A DNA stretch of 47,093 nt from IMG/VR virus record IMGVR_UViG_3300042696_000053, positions 1 to 47,093 of that record. The stretch is one strand, 5' to 3'. This document shows positions 1-6,611 of this stretch, in pieces. Source of the stretch: a virus. A model generated the notes under the pieces. The model saw only the letters and a program-made list of their open reading frames with translations, did not search any database and had not been told where the DNA came from. Position numbers and translations under genes: made by a program. The stretch's first letter is position 1, and each line of letters starts with the position of its first letter.

Positions 1-180
1 GGTGGAGTCGTCGCAACGAGAACCCGGGTTCGGCACGGAGGGGCCGAAGGCTACACAGGTTGGTCTAGACGACTTGGCCGCGTCTATCTCGTCGCTCGTC
101 CACCCTCCCGCTTCATTGTGCCCTCCCAAAGATGGCCTTGTCAGCGTGGCAGACCGAACAGCGACCCATCCGCCAGCGTT
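1..180. repeat. Left copy of the 180-bp terminal direct repeat
   Basis: These 180 bases recur at 46914-47093 without any gap. By eye they differ at nine positions: 47, 67, 89, 102, 112, 128, 129, 132 and 133. At every mismatch the left copy has A or T and the right copy has G or C. The simplest reading is one locus of a circular or permuted phage genome represented at both contig ends, with strain variation or end-of-assembly error. A true imperfect terminal repeat is possible but less likely. The repeat spans the end of the zinc-ribbon gene and the adjoining intergenic DNA. Confidence 0.9.
20..31. other. 12-bp perfect palindrome GAACCCGGGTTC
   Basis: A perfect self-complementary 12-mer lies in the intergenic DNA between the SLOG-protein gene (start at 46887 on the circular map) and the end of the zinc-ribbon gene. 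The other copy of this locus, 46933-46944, carries it unchanged, although the surrounding 180 bp contain nine differences. It could be an operator or a DNA-processing site. No function is shown. Confidence 0.5.
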
Positions 181-484
181 CATCCATGGTGGCCATGGTC
201 TGGGCGAAATCCATCGGCGGGCTGCCGCACTTCACACAGCGCCAGAAGCGGCGCTCGTTGACCCGCACCTGCTCGACCGGAATCTCCAGCAGCCGGTACT
301 CAAAGCGCCCGTCCTTGCCTCGGCGTTCCTCCAGCCGGTGGGTGCCGCTGTTCAGGACGGCCTCGCGCAGTTCGCGCATCCGTCGAGCGGCGTCACCGCC
401 GCCCACGAAGTCGATGTTGTCGCGGCTGATCCATTCGCCGAGACGCTGGGTGAGCAGCCCCCAGAGGGCTGTGCGATTGGTCAC
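113..484 (-). CDS. Small zinc-ribbon protein, unknown function
   Basis: A 123-residue protein and the last gene of the leftward early operon. The C-terminal third has CVKC (about residues 83-86) and CSVCH (about 109-113), a four-cysteine zinc-ribbon arrangement. The N-terminal half is helical and charged and could be a winged-helix DNA-binding unit, which is inference. The start is GTG at 484, chosen because GGAGG lies six bases upstream. The stop lies inside the terminal repeat. In the right-hand copy of the locus the C-terminus reads AGWGRAQ instead of AIFGRAQ, so two neighbouring codons differ between copies. It could be a DNA- or RNA-binding regulator. Confidence 0.7.
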   Translation of the reverse strand: MTNRTALWGLLTQRLGEWISRDNIDFVGGGDAARRMRELREAVLNSGTHRLEERRGKDGRFEYRLLEIPVEQVRVNERRFWRCVKCGSPPMDFAQTMATMDERWRMGRCSVCHADKAIFGRAQ

Positions 485-506
485 GGTGTGCCTCCGTCGG
501 TGTGGG

Positions 507-1286
507 CTACTGGCCCTTCACGTACCCGCCCTTCTGGTCGCACCCGGCCACCGGGCAGGCCCAGAACGCCTTGTAGGCCTTGCCGGTGCGACGGCTGACA
601 CCAGCCGGGACGATCTTGCTGTCGTCGTGGATCGGGCACACCCACTCGGCGGCCCCGCCCTCGACGTAGCCGGTCGCTCCGGTCGCCTCCTGCACCCGCT
701 GCTGCATCGGCACCCGGGTGGGATCAGCGCTGGGCTGCGCCTGCGGCTGCTGGGTTTGGGCGAAGCGCGGCTCGGGCACCAGCCGGGCCTCGTCACGGGT
801 GTCGTACAGGTCACGGGCGATCCCCCACTGCACGGCGGCCCGCTTGAAGGCATCGCTGTGAGCACCCTTCTCGGGCTCGATGGTGGACGGCGTGCCCACG
901 TCCCACTTCCAGACCCATTCAGCCGGTTCGCTGCCGGGGATGCGGATGCCCAGCCCGCACTGGACGGCGCCCGAGGGCAGCACGTTGAAGATCGACTGCC
1001 AGTTGATGGGACCCACGGCTGAATCGAGCCGATCCTGCACGAAGCGGGCGGTCACGTAGTCGAGGGTGACGGCGTTGCCCTGTGCGTCGGTGACCGGCTG
1101 CCCGCCCTTGCCGAACATCTGGCGCTGGTGGACCTCCTCGCGCGGCGTGTCGGCCTGCAGCAGTTCGACCCACGGCTGACGCTGTGGATCAGGCGGTGCG
1201 GCCTGTGGTGCCTCCTGTGTCTCCTCGTCGGGCGGCTCAATCGGGGTGTCGATCCCGCCGAGAGCGGGGCTAGTTGCTGATGCCAT
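507..1286 (-). CDS. Rad52/22-type single-strand annealing protein
   Basis: A 259-residue protein. The segment SDAFKRAAVQWGIARDLY (about residues 144-161) is the signature of phage Rad52/Rad22-type annealing proteins, which coat single-stranded DNA and pair complementary strands in recombination. Upstream parts of the fold are also visible (LDYVTARFVQDRLDSAVG, then the WxWDVG strand). A Pro/Gln-rich linker leads to a C-terminal zinc motif (CPIH then CPVAGC). The start at 1286 is preferred over the upstream ATG at 1376 because AAGGAG lies six bases before it and the upstream extension overlaps the preceding gene. It overlaps the nuclease gene by 17 bases, giving the classic exonuclease/annealase pair. 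Confidence 0.85.
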   Translation of the reverse strand: MASATSPALGGIDTPIEPPDEETQEAPQAAPPDPQRQPWVELLQADTPREEVHQRQMFGKGGQPVTDAQGNAVTLDYVTARFVQDRLDSAVGPINWQSIFNVLPSGAVQCGLGIRIPGSEPAEWVWKWDVGTPSTIEPEKGAHSDAFKRAAVQWGIARDLYDTRDEARLVPEPRFAQTQQPQAQPSADPTRVPMQQRVQEATGATGYVEGGAAEWVCPIHDDSKIVPAGVSRRTGKAYKAFWACPVAGCDQKGGYVKGQ

Positions 1287-2145
1287 GGGTGTCTCCTTCC
1301 TCGACCATCTGGAGGCTCTGGACGAGGGCGGGCACCAACGTGCCACCTCGGGTGCGCCTGATGACCAGTGGTTCAATCTCGTTGCGCATGGAGTGCAGGA
1401 ACTTGGCGAAGGTCAGGGACCCAAGGAAGCCCTGAAAGATCACCGGGTTGGCCTCGACCTCGATCCACTCCCAGTCGGTCTCCGACAGGTGCAGGACGGC
1501 GAGCCCATCGGCCCGCCGCAGCAGGTCGGTAGCAGGCTGGTCGATCACGTCGTTCTCGCCCACGAACTCGCCCATGCCGTAGGCGATCAACTGGATGGCG
1601 TGGTCGATGTAGACCCCCTTGCTGGTCTTGTAATCCACCACGTAGATCAGGCCCGAGGGCAACTGCATCAGGGCGTCCCCGGTCCCGGCGTAGCCGTAGG
1701 TCAGGTTCCATATCTGACGCTCCGACCACAGAATCTGGGGCCGCATGGTCTGCATGAAGTCGATGAACTGGACGACGTAGCCGAAGATGTCGGGGTCCAC
1801 CGCCTCGGGCGCTAGGCCCAGCGCGATGGCGTCGTGCGCCCGGCTGCCCCGGTCGCCAGCCAGATCGCGCTCCTCGGTGGCCGCCGCCCGCAGGTGCTTG
1901 CGCACCTCCCTGATGATGTTGGCCTCACGATTGCGCTCACGCGGGCGCTTCGGGCGCTTCAGCATCTGGTCCACCAGCGCGTGATCGGTGATGGCCCGGT
2001 CGATCACCTGCGACAGCGCCCAGTTGTGGAGGGTGAACGGCATCCCGATCAGCCTGCGCACGCTGGTCACCGACGGGTACTCCTCGCCCTGCCAGTCGTA
2101 GAAACGCAGGCCGGTGTCGGGATCGGTGCGGGCGTTGGTCGTCAC
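1270..2145 (-). CDS. PD-(D/E)XK nuclease, RecB/Cas4-type exonuclease
   Basis: A 291-residue protein of the RecB/Cas4 exonuclease type. Visible active-site elements in order are a helix with RGSRAHDA (H104), E142, GTGDAL (D157), VVDYKTSKG (D171 and K173) and the QLIAYG helix (Q185, Y189). Such enzymes resect DNA ends and in phages work with an annealing protein, and here the Rad52-type gene follows directly. The start overlaps the upstream gene's stop by four bases (ATGA), so the two are translationally coupled. The role in phage recombination or end processing is inferred from family and context. Confidence 0.87.
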   Translation of the reverse strand: MTTNARTDPDTGLRFYDWQGEEYPSVTSVRRLIGMPFTLHNWALSQVIDRAITDHALVDQMLKRPKRPRERNREANIIREVRKHLRAAATEERDLAGDRGSRAHDAIALGLAPEAVDPDIFGYVVQFIDFMQTMRPQILWSERQIWNLTYGYAGTGDALMQLPSGLIYVVDYKTSKGVYIDHAIQLIAYGMGEFVGENDVIDQPATDLLRRADGLAVLHLSETDWEWIEVEANPVIFQGFLGSLTFAKFLHSMRNEIEPLVIRRTRGGTLVPALVQSLQMVEEGDTHGISN

Positions 2146-2609
2146 TTATTGCCTCCGGTGAGCAGGGGCGGCATCCGTCCAGTGCTATAGGCTGACTCGA
2201 TCTGGGGCTCACTCCATTCACCGACCGTCTTGCCATCGGGCAGCAGCGTGAATGGCAGCAGCAGGCGCCGGGCCTCGGTGTCGTCGCCTTCGGCATACTC
2301 CAGCAGCGCCTTCAGGAAGATCAGTCGCGCCCGCCAGCGGCGACGCCACTCGGCATCCACCTTATCGGGCCATGACTGGACCCTCGACAGGTCACGCCCC
2401 TGCCGTCGCAGGGTGTCCTTCACCTCGTCCAACGTGGGTCGCTCGACGGTGAAGCGGTAGTGCCGGTCGAACAGCCGGAACACGATCAGTTCCCGCTCAG
2501 GCTCGGTGCCGAATCCGTAGTGGCTGGCCCCAGCCCGCGACAGCAACTCCATCATTTCGCCCTTGGTCTTGGACACGTCAACCGTCGTGCCCTCGGCATA
2601 GCGGGCCAC
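2142..2609 (-). CDS. Conserved-looking phage protein next to the recombinase genes
   Basis: A 155-residue protein. It opens with a segment on the pattern of many short phage proteins found near recombination genes (VDVSKTKGEMMELLSRAGA), followed by a small beta-rich domain and a helix-rich, Arg/Trp-rich middle (EWRRRWRARLIFLKALLEY). I cannot assign a catalytic role. It starts with GTG at 2609, immediately after the TAG stop of the 34-residue membrane peptide, and ends in an ATGA overlap with the nuclease gene. That placement argues for a recombination accessory role, which is inference. Confidence 0.75.
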   Translation of the reverse strand: MARYAEGTTVDVSKTKGEMMELLSRAGASHYGFGTEPERELIVFRLFDRHYRFTVERPTLDEVKDTLRRQGRDLSRVQSWPDKVDAEWRRRWRARLIFLKALLEYAEGDDTEARRLLLPFTLLPDGKTVGEWSEPQIESAYSTGRMPPLLTGGNK

Positions 2610-2714
2610 CTACTTACCCACCACCCAGCCCGGGTCCAGCAGGACCCACGTGATGAAGCCGATGGCCAGTGCGCCCAGTGCGATCTGTCCGGCCTCGCGC
2701 CATGTGATCTTCAT
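2610..2714 (-). CDS. 34-residue single-pass membrane peptide
   Basis: A short reading frame that begins MKITWREAGQ and continues into one hydrophobic segment (about residues 10-27, IALGALAIGFITWVLL) with a short polar tail. It starts at 2714 inside the stop of the upstream gene (ATGA overlap), and its TAG directly abuts the GTG start of the next gene. That perfect fit in a coupled operon is the main reason to believe it. Function is unknown. It is one of several tiny predicted membrane peptides in this phage. Confidence 0.65.
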   Translation of the reverse strand: MKITWREAGQIALGALAIGFITWVLLDPGWVVGK

Positions 2715-2992
2715 GCCTGTGCCTCCTTCCGGGCCTTGCGCTGCGGCTCGACGCGCAGCAACTTGCCCTCCTGATCGTCCAGCGTCAGGGTCCGCGACTT
2801 CAGCCGCAGGCCGAGGCGCCGGTTGGCGATGATGGTGCGCAGCGTCTCCAACTGGTTGCGGCTCATGTATGGAACGAACACCGGTTGGCCAGCCAGCAGT
2901 ACGCCGACTACCTCACCCCACTTGGATTCCTGCGGCATGGCGCTGAACATTTCGTCTGAGCGCCGCTTCTCCACCCGGCGAAAGTCGATCAT
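2711..2992 (-). CDS. Hypothetical small basic protein
   Basis: A 93-residue protein of unknown function. The middle reads as a compact alpha/beta unit (GEVVGVLLAGQPVFVPYMSRNQLETLRTI is the core stretch, about residues 26-54), and the C-terminus is strongly basic and charged. No catalytic motif or cysteine cluster is visible. It ends in an ATGA overlap with the membrane-peptide gene and lies just downstream of the ADP-ribosyltransferase gene. It might bind nucleic acid through the basic tail, which is only a guess. Confidence 0.65.
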   Translation of the reverse strand: MIDFRRVEKRRSDEMFSAMPQESKWGEVVGVLLAGQPVFVPYMSRNQLETLRTIIANRRLGLRLKSRTLTLDDQEGKLLRVEPQRKARKEAQA

Positions 2993-3036
2993 CTAGTGTC
3001 TGCTCCGGTACTGCAGGATTCTGATTATAGGGGCGG

Positions 3037-3660
3037 TCACTGGCCGAGGTGGGCCAGTATCCGCACCGGATTGACGATCACCTCCGACTCGCCGCGCCGG
3101 GTCAGGTAGGCGAGAATGTGCTCGCGGGCCACGAAGCCTCGGTACACCACTCCCTGCGGTTCGGGCACCCGATTGCCCGCACCGTTGGCGAACTTCTGGG
3201 CGATCTTCGGGTCCAGCGTCCACGCGATGCCCTTCGGCGCGTTCGGCATCTGGCCCCGGAACACCGGCAGGTAGCGCAGCCTCGGCAGCGGACGCCCATC
3301 CCGTAACGCCACGAACTTGTTGCGACGGTGGGCTGCCATCCACAGGGCGAGGAAGCGCGGGTCGGTGTCGTCGGGATCGCTCGACCCCCACAGTTCAGGC
3401 AGCAGGTCGAGCAGCCGGTCGTGGCTCAGGTAGTTGCGCTCGCTCAGTTCAATGGCGAAGTTGAGCCGGGCATACGAGCCGGTTAGGTCGATGGCTTGCT
3501 CGGCAGGCATCTCGCCCGACTGCACCTGCGCCATACGGTGCTCGGCGCTGAGCAGGTCGTTGGCCATGATGGTGCGGGTGATGAACGGGATGTTCTCGGG
3601 CAGGCTGGCGGCGATGGCGTTGGTGCGCTCCAGATATTCGCGGGCTTGGGCTTCGTCCAT
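3037..3660 (-). CDS. Putative mono-ADP-ribosyltransferase
   Basis: A 207-residue protein. Family marks are VFRGQ (R135, the NAD-binding arginine position), WTLDPKIAQKFA (147-158, the strand-helix that usually carries the S-T-S motif) and RGESEVIV (E191-S-E193, the ExE pair of arginine-modifying ADP-ribosyltransferases). Such enzymes move ADP-ribose from NAD to host proteins, as T4 Alt and ModA do on RNA polymerase. The N-terminal 120 residues are helical and may set the target. The start at 3660 has GGAGG eight bases upstream. A 10-bp stem-loop separates it from the preceding gene, so its expression may be set separately. The assignment rests on motifs alone; the target is unknown. Confidence 0.72.
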   Translation of the reverse strand: MDEAQAREYLERTNAIAASLPENIPFITRTIMANDLLSAEHRMAQVQSGEMPAEQAIDLTGSYARLNFAIELSERNYLSHDRLLDLLPELWGSSDPDDTDPRFLALWMAAHRRNKFVALRDGRPLPRLRYLPVFRGQMPNAPKGIAWTLDPKIAQKFANGAGNRVPEPQGVVYRGFVAREHILAYLTRRGESEVIVNPVRILAHLGQ

Positions 3661-3685
3661 AGGTTGTGCCTCCTATCATCCGGGC

Positions 3686-3714
3686 GGGGTGGGGAGGGTC
3701 GGGTTCCCCACCCC
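3686..3714 (-). terminator. 10-bp perfect stem-loop upstream of the ADP-ribosyltransferase gene
   Basis: The arms GGGGTGGGGA (3686-3695) and TCCCCACCCC (3705-3714) are perfectly complementary with a nine-base loop. The hairpin lies in the 60-base gap between two leftward genes. No T-run follows it on the minus strand, so it may be an attenuator, an RNA-processing or stability element, or a weak terminator. Confidence 0.5.
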
Positions 3715-3720
3715 ACCGGC

Positions 3721-3951
3721 TCAATGGCGTCGTGCCAAGTCGATGACCAGCACGACCAGCGGGATCACGGCGATGGCTGGCCACGGGAAGGGCGCTTGTA
3801 CGGCGGCGATTCCCAGCAGCCACAGGCACACGATTACCCGCACGGGGGTGATGCGATCCGCACCGATGGCCGCACCGGCGCTGCGCATGGCCGCACCGAT
3901 GCGCTCGCTCGGCGGCGCAGGCCGCTCGGGCCCTTCAGGCAGGGTCGGCAT
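3721..3951 (-). CDS. Small membrane protein
   Basis: A 76-residue protein with a polar N-terminus and two closely spaced hydrophobic segments (VRVIVCLWLLGIAAV and AIAVIPLVVLVIDLA), ending in a basic tail. It probably forms a membrane hairpin. The start at 3951 is favoured because it overlaps the upstream stop (TGATG), whereas an upstream ATG at 4062 would run deep into the preceding gene. Function is unknown. Early membrane proteins of this kind can act in superinfection exclusion or membrane remodelling, but nothing here shows it. Confidence 0.65.
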   Translation of the reverse strand: MPTLPEGPERPAPPSERIGAAMRSAGAAIGADRITPVRVIVCLWLLGIAAVQAPFPWPAIAVIPLVVLVIDLARRH

Positions 3952-4214
3952 CAGTGCTTGTTCATCCCGACCGGGGCTGCCCCCGGCTTGGTCGCCCGCC
4001 GCCCAGCACTGGCCGAACGGGGCGGGCGGATGAACGAGAAGGCCGGGGCGGCGCTGCGGCACTCAGCCTTGTCGTTGCAGTAGAGCACCTGCTCCTCGAC
4101 CTTCTCGTTGGTGCCGGGCATGACCGTCTTGTGACGCTCGATGCTCAGGTGCTTGGGTGAGCGCTGCTGGCCACAGATGTGACAGGCCCGGGTGTCGCCG
4201 ATCTTGCCCTGCAC
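3951..4214 (-). CDS. Small cysteine-containing protein, probable zinc finger
   Basis: An 87-residue protein starting with GTG at 4214 (TAGTG overlap with the upstream stop). CHICG near residue 11, followed by H22, H28 and further cysteines (YCNDKAEC), suggests a metal-binding fold of the kind found in recycled HNH-like or zinc-finger proteins, but no HNH catalytic signature is evident. The C-terminal third is Arg/Pro/Ala-rich and probably disordered. It overlaps the following membrane-protein gene by one base. Function is unknown. Confidence 0.65.
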   Translation of the reverse strand: MQGKIGDTRACHICGQQRSPKHLSIERHKTVMPGTNEKVEEQVLYCNDKAECRSAAPAFSFIRPPRSASAGRRATKPGAAPVGMNKH

Positions 4215-4633
4215 TAGTTCATCCCTTTCGTCTTGGACTGGATGGTTGGCAGGTCTGGTCCCACCACCAACCCCACAATCTCGTCGTGCGCCTGTTCGTC
4301 CTTCATCACGGCGACCAACTTCAGCGCCAGTTCCTCGCAGTCGCAGCGGTACTCAGGGTCCTCATACCCGTAGGGCACCTCCTCGATCTGGTCGGTCTCG
4401 TTGTTTAGCCGCACGCAGCGGTTCAGGTCCGCAAACACCCGGCCTTCGACCGGGCCGCGCTGGCTGTGGATCGCCCGACCTAGCGCGTCGGCCATCAGCA
4501 CCGCGCTGACCTGCTCCGCGATGGCCTGCTTGGGCGCACCAGCCATGGCCGAGCGCACGTACTGCTCGACCAGCGAACGGTTGGCCCGGGGCAGGGGAGT
4601 CAGCGGTGGCTGCTTGGGTTGCTCGTCACTCAT
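4214..4633 (-). CDS. Hypothetical acidic protein
   Basis: A 139-residue protein without a family I recognise. A Pro-rich N-terminus is followed by helices (SLVEQYVRSAMAGAPKQA) and a C-terminal acidic region with a CDCEE motif and a conserved-looking VVGPDLP tail. It is coupled at both ends: its start touches the nuclease gene upstream and its stop overlaps the GTG of the zinc protein. No catalytic residues can be named. Confidence 0.62.
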   Translation of the reverse strand: MSDEQPKQPPLTPLPRANRSLVEQYVRSAMAGAPKQAIAEQVSAVLMADALGRAIHSQRGPVEGRVFADLNRCVRLNNETDQIEEVPYGYEDPEYRCDCEELALKLVAVMKDEQAHDEIVGLVVGPDLPTIQSKTKGMN

Positions 4634-4962
4634 CAGATTCCTCCACGCTGCAGCAGTGCTGCACGGACCAGATCAGCGGCCCGGTTATCTTCCACCATGT
4701 GGTTGTTGACTCGCAGCACCAGCCAGCCCATCAGGGCAGCGAAGTTGTATTTCTCCATGTCCGAAGCCATGTGTTGCCCACGATTGTGCGCACCACCGAC
4801 CCACGTACCACCCTCGACCTCCAGCGCGACCTTCGACTCGGGCCACGCGAAGTCGAATCGCCAGCGCCGCTTCAGGCTCTGCGCGAACGGGTACTCGCGC
4901 ACCGCCTCGGGCAGGCTGTTCAGCCGCAGCGAGCCCGCCATCGTCTCCTCCAGTTCGGTCAT
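4633..4962 (-). CDS. Vsr/DUF559-like PD-(D/E)XK endonuclease
   Basis: A 109-residue protein when started at 4962. RRWRFDFAWPESKVALEVEG carries the nuclease core (D in RFDF, E and xVE on the next strand). It is followed by the typical GGxHNRGQHMASDMEKYN loop-helix and GWLVLRV strand of Vsr-like and small phage Holliday-junction or nicking nucleases. The start is fixed by an ATGA overlap with the 31-residue peptide gene just upstream; the in-frame start at 4989 would overlap that gene more deeply. The likely role is DNA nicking or junction resolution during recombination and packaging. The exact substrate cannot be read from sequence. Confidence 0.78.
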   Translation of the reverse strand: MTELEETMAGSLRLNSLPEAVREYPFAQSLKRRWRFDFAWPESKVALEVEGGTWVGGAHNRGQHMASDMEKYNFAALMGWLVLRVNNHMVEDNRAADLVRAALLQRGGI

Positions 4963-5054
4963 GGCATCACCCGCGCACTGAGCGCACAACTGGCCACCAT
5001 GCCTAGCAGCCAGCCGATGGCCAGACAGCGGAGGTAGAAGTCCCGCACGCTCAT
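4959..5054 (-). CDS. 31-residue membrane peptide
   Basis: The short frame MSVRDFYLRCLAIGWLLGMV continues to a 31-residue product with one hydrophobic segment (about residues 9-25). GGAGG lies eight bases before the ATG. It overlaps the upstream 45-residue gene and the downstream nuclease gene, each by ATGA. The double overlap plus the ribosome site make it credible despite its length. Function is unknown. Confidence 0.6.
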   Translation of the reverse strand: MSVRDFYLRCLAIGWLLGMVASCALSARVMP

Positions 5055-5188
5055 CGCACTCGCCTCCAGCCTCGGGTGCTCCGGGTCAACGGGTCCCACG
5101 TCACCCGGTCAGGGCGACCCTCGTTGATCTGCAGCCACGTCTCGGTGCGGTAGTGCAGGTGCCATAGCAACCGCCACCAGCGCCTCAT
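5051..5188 (-). CDS. 45-residue basic, Trp/Arg-rich protein
   Basis: The short frame begins MRRWWRLLWHLHYRTETWLQ and ends in a basic tail. GGGAGG precedes the ATG by about seven bases, and the stop overlaps the next gene (ATGA). The composition (many Trp and Arg) suggests a membrane-surface or nucleic-acid-binding peptide. No family is recognised. Confidence 0.58.
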   Translation of the reverse strand: MRRWWRLLWHLHYRTETWLQINEGRPDRVTWDPLTRSTRGWRRVR

Positions 5189-5201
5189 CGCTGCGCCTCC
5201 C

Positions 5202-5417
5202 TCATCGAGTCACTTCTTCTCCCATGCAACCGCACATTTCAAACACCGGCCCGCTGCTAACAATCACGTCAACCTCGCACCAGACGTTATCGTGGTTGAA
5301 GTGACCACACCGTTCACAGCGCGGTTCATCCCGCTCGTTGCGTTTCATGTCGTAGATCGTTCGCTCTGATGGGTCCAGCCTCTCCGCAGCCTCGTTGGTG
5401 ATCGTTGTCGTAGTCAT
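5202..5417 (-). CDS. Small Cys-rich protein, probable zinc binding
   Basis: A 71-residue protein. CERCGHFNHDNVWC and a later CGC near the C-terminus supply five cysteines and two histidines for a zinc site. The N-terminal 25 residues are Thr-rich then helical. The start at 5417 overlaps the stop of the upstream DUF3846-like gene by ATGA. It may be a regulator or an adaptor. Function is unknown. Confidence 0.65.
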   Translation of the reverse strand: MTTTTITNEAAERLDPSERTIYDMKRNERDEPRCERCGHFNHDNVWCEVDVIVSSGPVFEMCGCMGEEVTR

Positions 5418-5728
5418 TGCAGTGCCTCCATCAGGGTCCGCAGGGCTTCGGGCGACAGGCTGGTGTCCTGCCCGCCCGGCCCCATTGGTCCCACTACCAA
5501 CGCTGGGCCATGAATGATCGGTCGCTGGCCAACTGCCAGCCGGGTGGCGCTGTCGTTAGGAGCACCACCGGCAAGGCTCTGCTCCTTGGCATACAGAGTG
5601 GCCTGACCGCCGATCAGGTGGATAACCTCGACCGGGTAGCCAACGGTGGCCACGATTCGGTCGTAGTCGAGTGACTCGTTGCGGACCTCGGGCTCAGCGC
5701 CCGGCATCAGCAGCAGGTACTGGATCAT
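5414..5728 (-). CDS. DUF3846-like protein
   Basis: A 104-residue protein with the layout of the DUF3846 group of phage and plasmid proteins: a GYPVEVIHLIGGQATLYAKE strand pair, an N-D-S-A-T region, IIHGPALVVGP and a short C-terminal helix (LSPEALRTLMEAL). Members are common in early regions of actinobacterial phages and their biochemical role is not established. It is coupled by ATGA overlaps at both ends. The family assignment is from pattern recognition only. Confidence 0.6.
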   Translation of the reverse strand: MIQYLLLMPGAEPEVRNESLDYDRIVATVGYPVEVIHLIGGQATLYAKEQSLAGGAPNDSATRLAVGQRPIIHGPALVVGPMGPGGQDTSLSPEALRTLMEALQ

Positions 5729-6336
5729 GCTCCACCTCGCATCCGGGCGACGAGCAACAGCCCGTCCCGCAACTTGTCGACCATCACCAGCCCGCCATCA
5801 CCGGCGAACTGGGCCACCTCCACTATCTCACCGATGGTGAACGTGGCCTCACCATTGGTCGCACTGCGGCCCTCTCGGCTGCGGTGCATCTTCAGGTGTG
5901 TGCCCGAACCCTGCATCTTCATCCGGGCATCGCAATGCGGGCACTGCCAGAGGCCATCGGGCTCAGGCTTGGGCTCGGGCTTGGGCTCAGGCTTGGGTGC
6001 CACGGTCGGCAGGTCCTGCTTGGGCCGCTCGGGCGCTAGTCCCGCCGCTGCTCGCAGGTCGTCGTCGTCATGTGCCATGGGTTGTGCCTCCTGTGGTGCG
6101 TTCTGCTGGCGTAGCCAGCGCTTCAGTACGGCTTCGTTGTTCAGCACGCCTCGGCCTTGGGCCACGGCGGTAGTGCTCATCGTCATGCGGGCTGCGCCAT
6201 CCGGGCTGGTTAGCCACAGGTGGTCGCTGCCCCGTCGCTCGGCAGTCCAGCCGTGTTCAATGGCACGGTCATAGACCCGCCGCATCTGATCGTTGCGGAT
6301 CGCTCGGCGCAGGTCACGCATCTTGGCCCGGCTCAT
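5725..6336 (-). CDS. HicA-like domain fused to a C2H2 zinc finger
   Basis: A 203-residue protein. Residues about 15-60 (GWTAERRGSDHLWLTSPDG then MTMSTTA) match the small double-stranded-RNA-binding fold of HicA mRNA interferases, with H39 at the usual catalytic-histidine position. A charged linker with a PKPEPKPEPKPEP repeat follows. Next comes a C2H2 finger (C132, C135, H147, H151) and a C-terminal alpha/beta tail. HicA toxins cut mRNA; no HicB antitoxin-like gene is adjacent. The protein may be an RNA-binding regulator or host-shutoff factor, or the active site may be repurposed. The start overlaps its upstream neighbour by ATGA. Confidence 0.62.
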   Translation of the reverse strand: MSRAKMRDLRRAIRNDQMRRVYDRAIEHGWTAERRGSDHLWLTSPDGAARMTMSTTAVAQGRGVLNNEAVLKRWLRQQNAPQEAQPMAHDDDDLRAAAGLAPERPKQDLPTVAPKPEPKPEPKPEPDGLWQCPHCDARMKMQGSGTHLKMHRSREGRSATNGEATFTIGEIVEVAQFAGDGGLVMVDKLRDGLLLVARMRGGA

Positions 6337-6587
6337 GGCTGCCGCTCGCGCATCAGGCGGGTGATGCGATCTTCGATCACTCCGCGCAACGCAATCAGTT
6401 CAGGCCACGGCAGCGATTCGATCTGCGCCAGCACGTCCACGTCCGGCGGCACCGCTACTTCCAACTCGCTAACGTGCTTCGCACACAGGTACAGGCCAGG
6501 GCCATAGAACCACTGGTGCCGGTTGTAGCAGTCCTGCACCTGACACAGCCGATCATCCTTCTCACATCGACAGAAATGACTGGTCAC
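6333..6587 (-). CDS. Small Cys/His-rich hypothetical protein
   Basis: An 84-residue protein starting with GTG at 6587. The N-terminal half has FCRCEKDDRLCQVQDCYNRH and YLCAKH, six cysteines and several histidines fit for one or two zinc sites. The C-terminal half is a helical coil (PWPELIALRGVIEDRITRLM). It is coupled by ATGA to the HicA-like gene. Function is unknown. Confidence 0.62.
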   Translation of the reverse strand: MTSHFCRCEKDDRLCQVQDCYNRHQWFYGPGLYLCAKHVSELEVAVPPDVDVLAQIESLPWPELIALRGVIEDRITRLMRERQP

Positions 6588-6611
6588 GCCGTCGTCCTCG
6601 GCGTGTTCGCG

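Noticed and set aside
20-70. tRNA-like T-arm (GGGTTCGGC) near the left end
   Set aside because: No complementary arm pair, acceptor stem or anticodon arm can be drawn around it on either strand.
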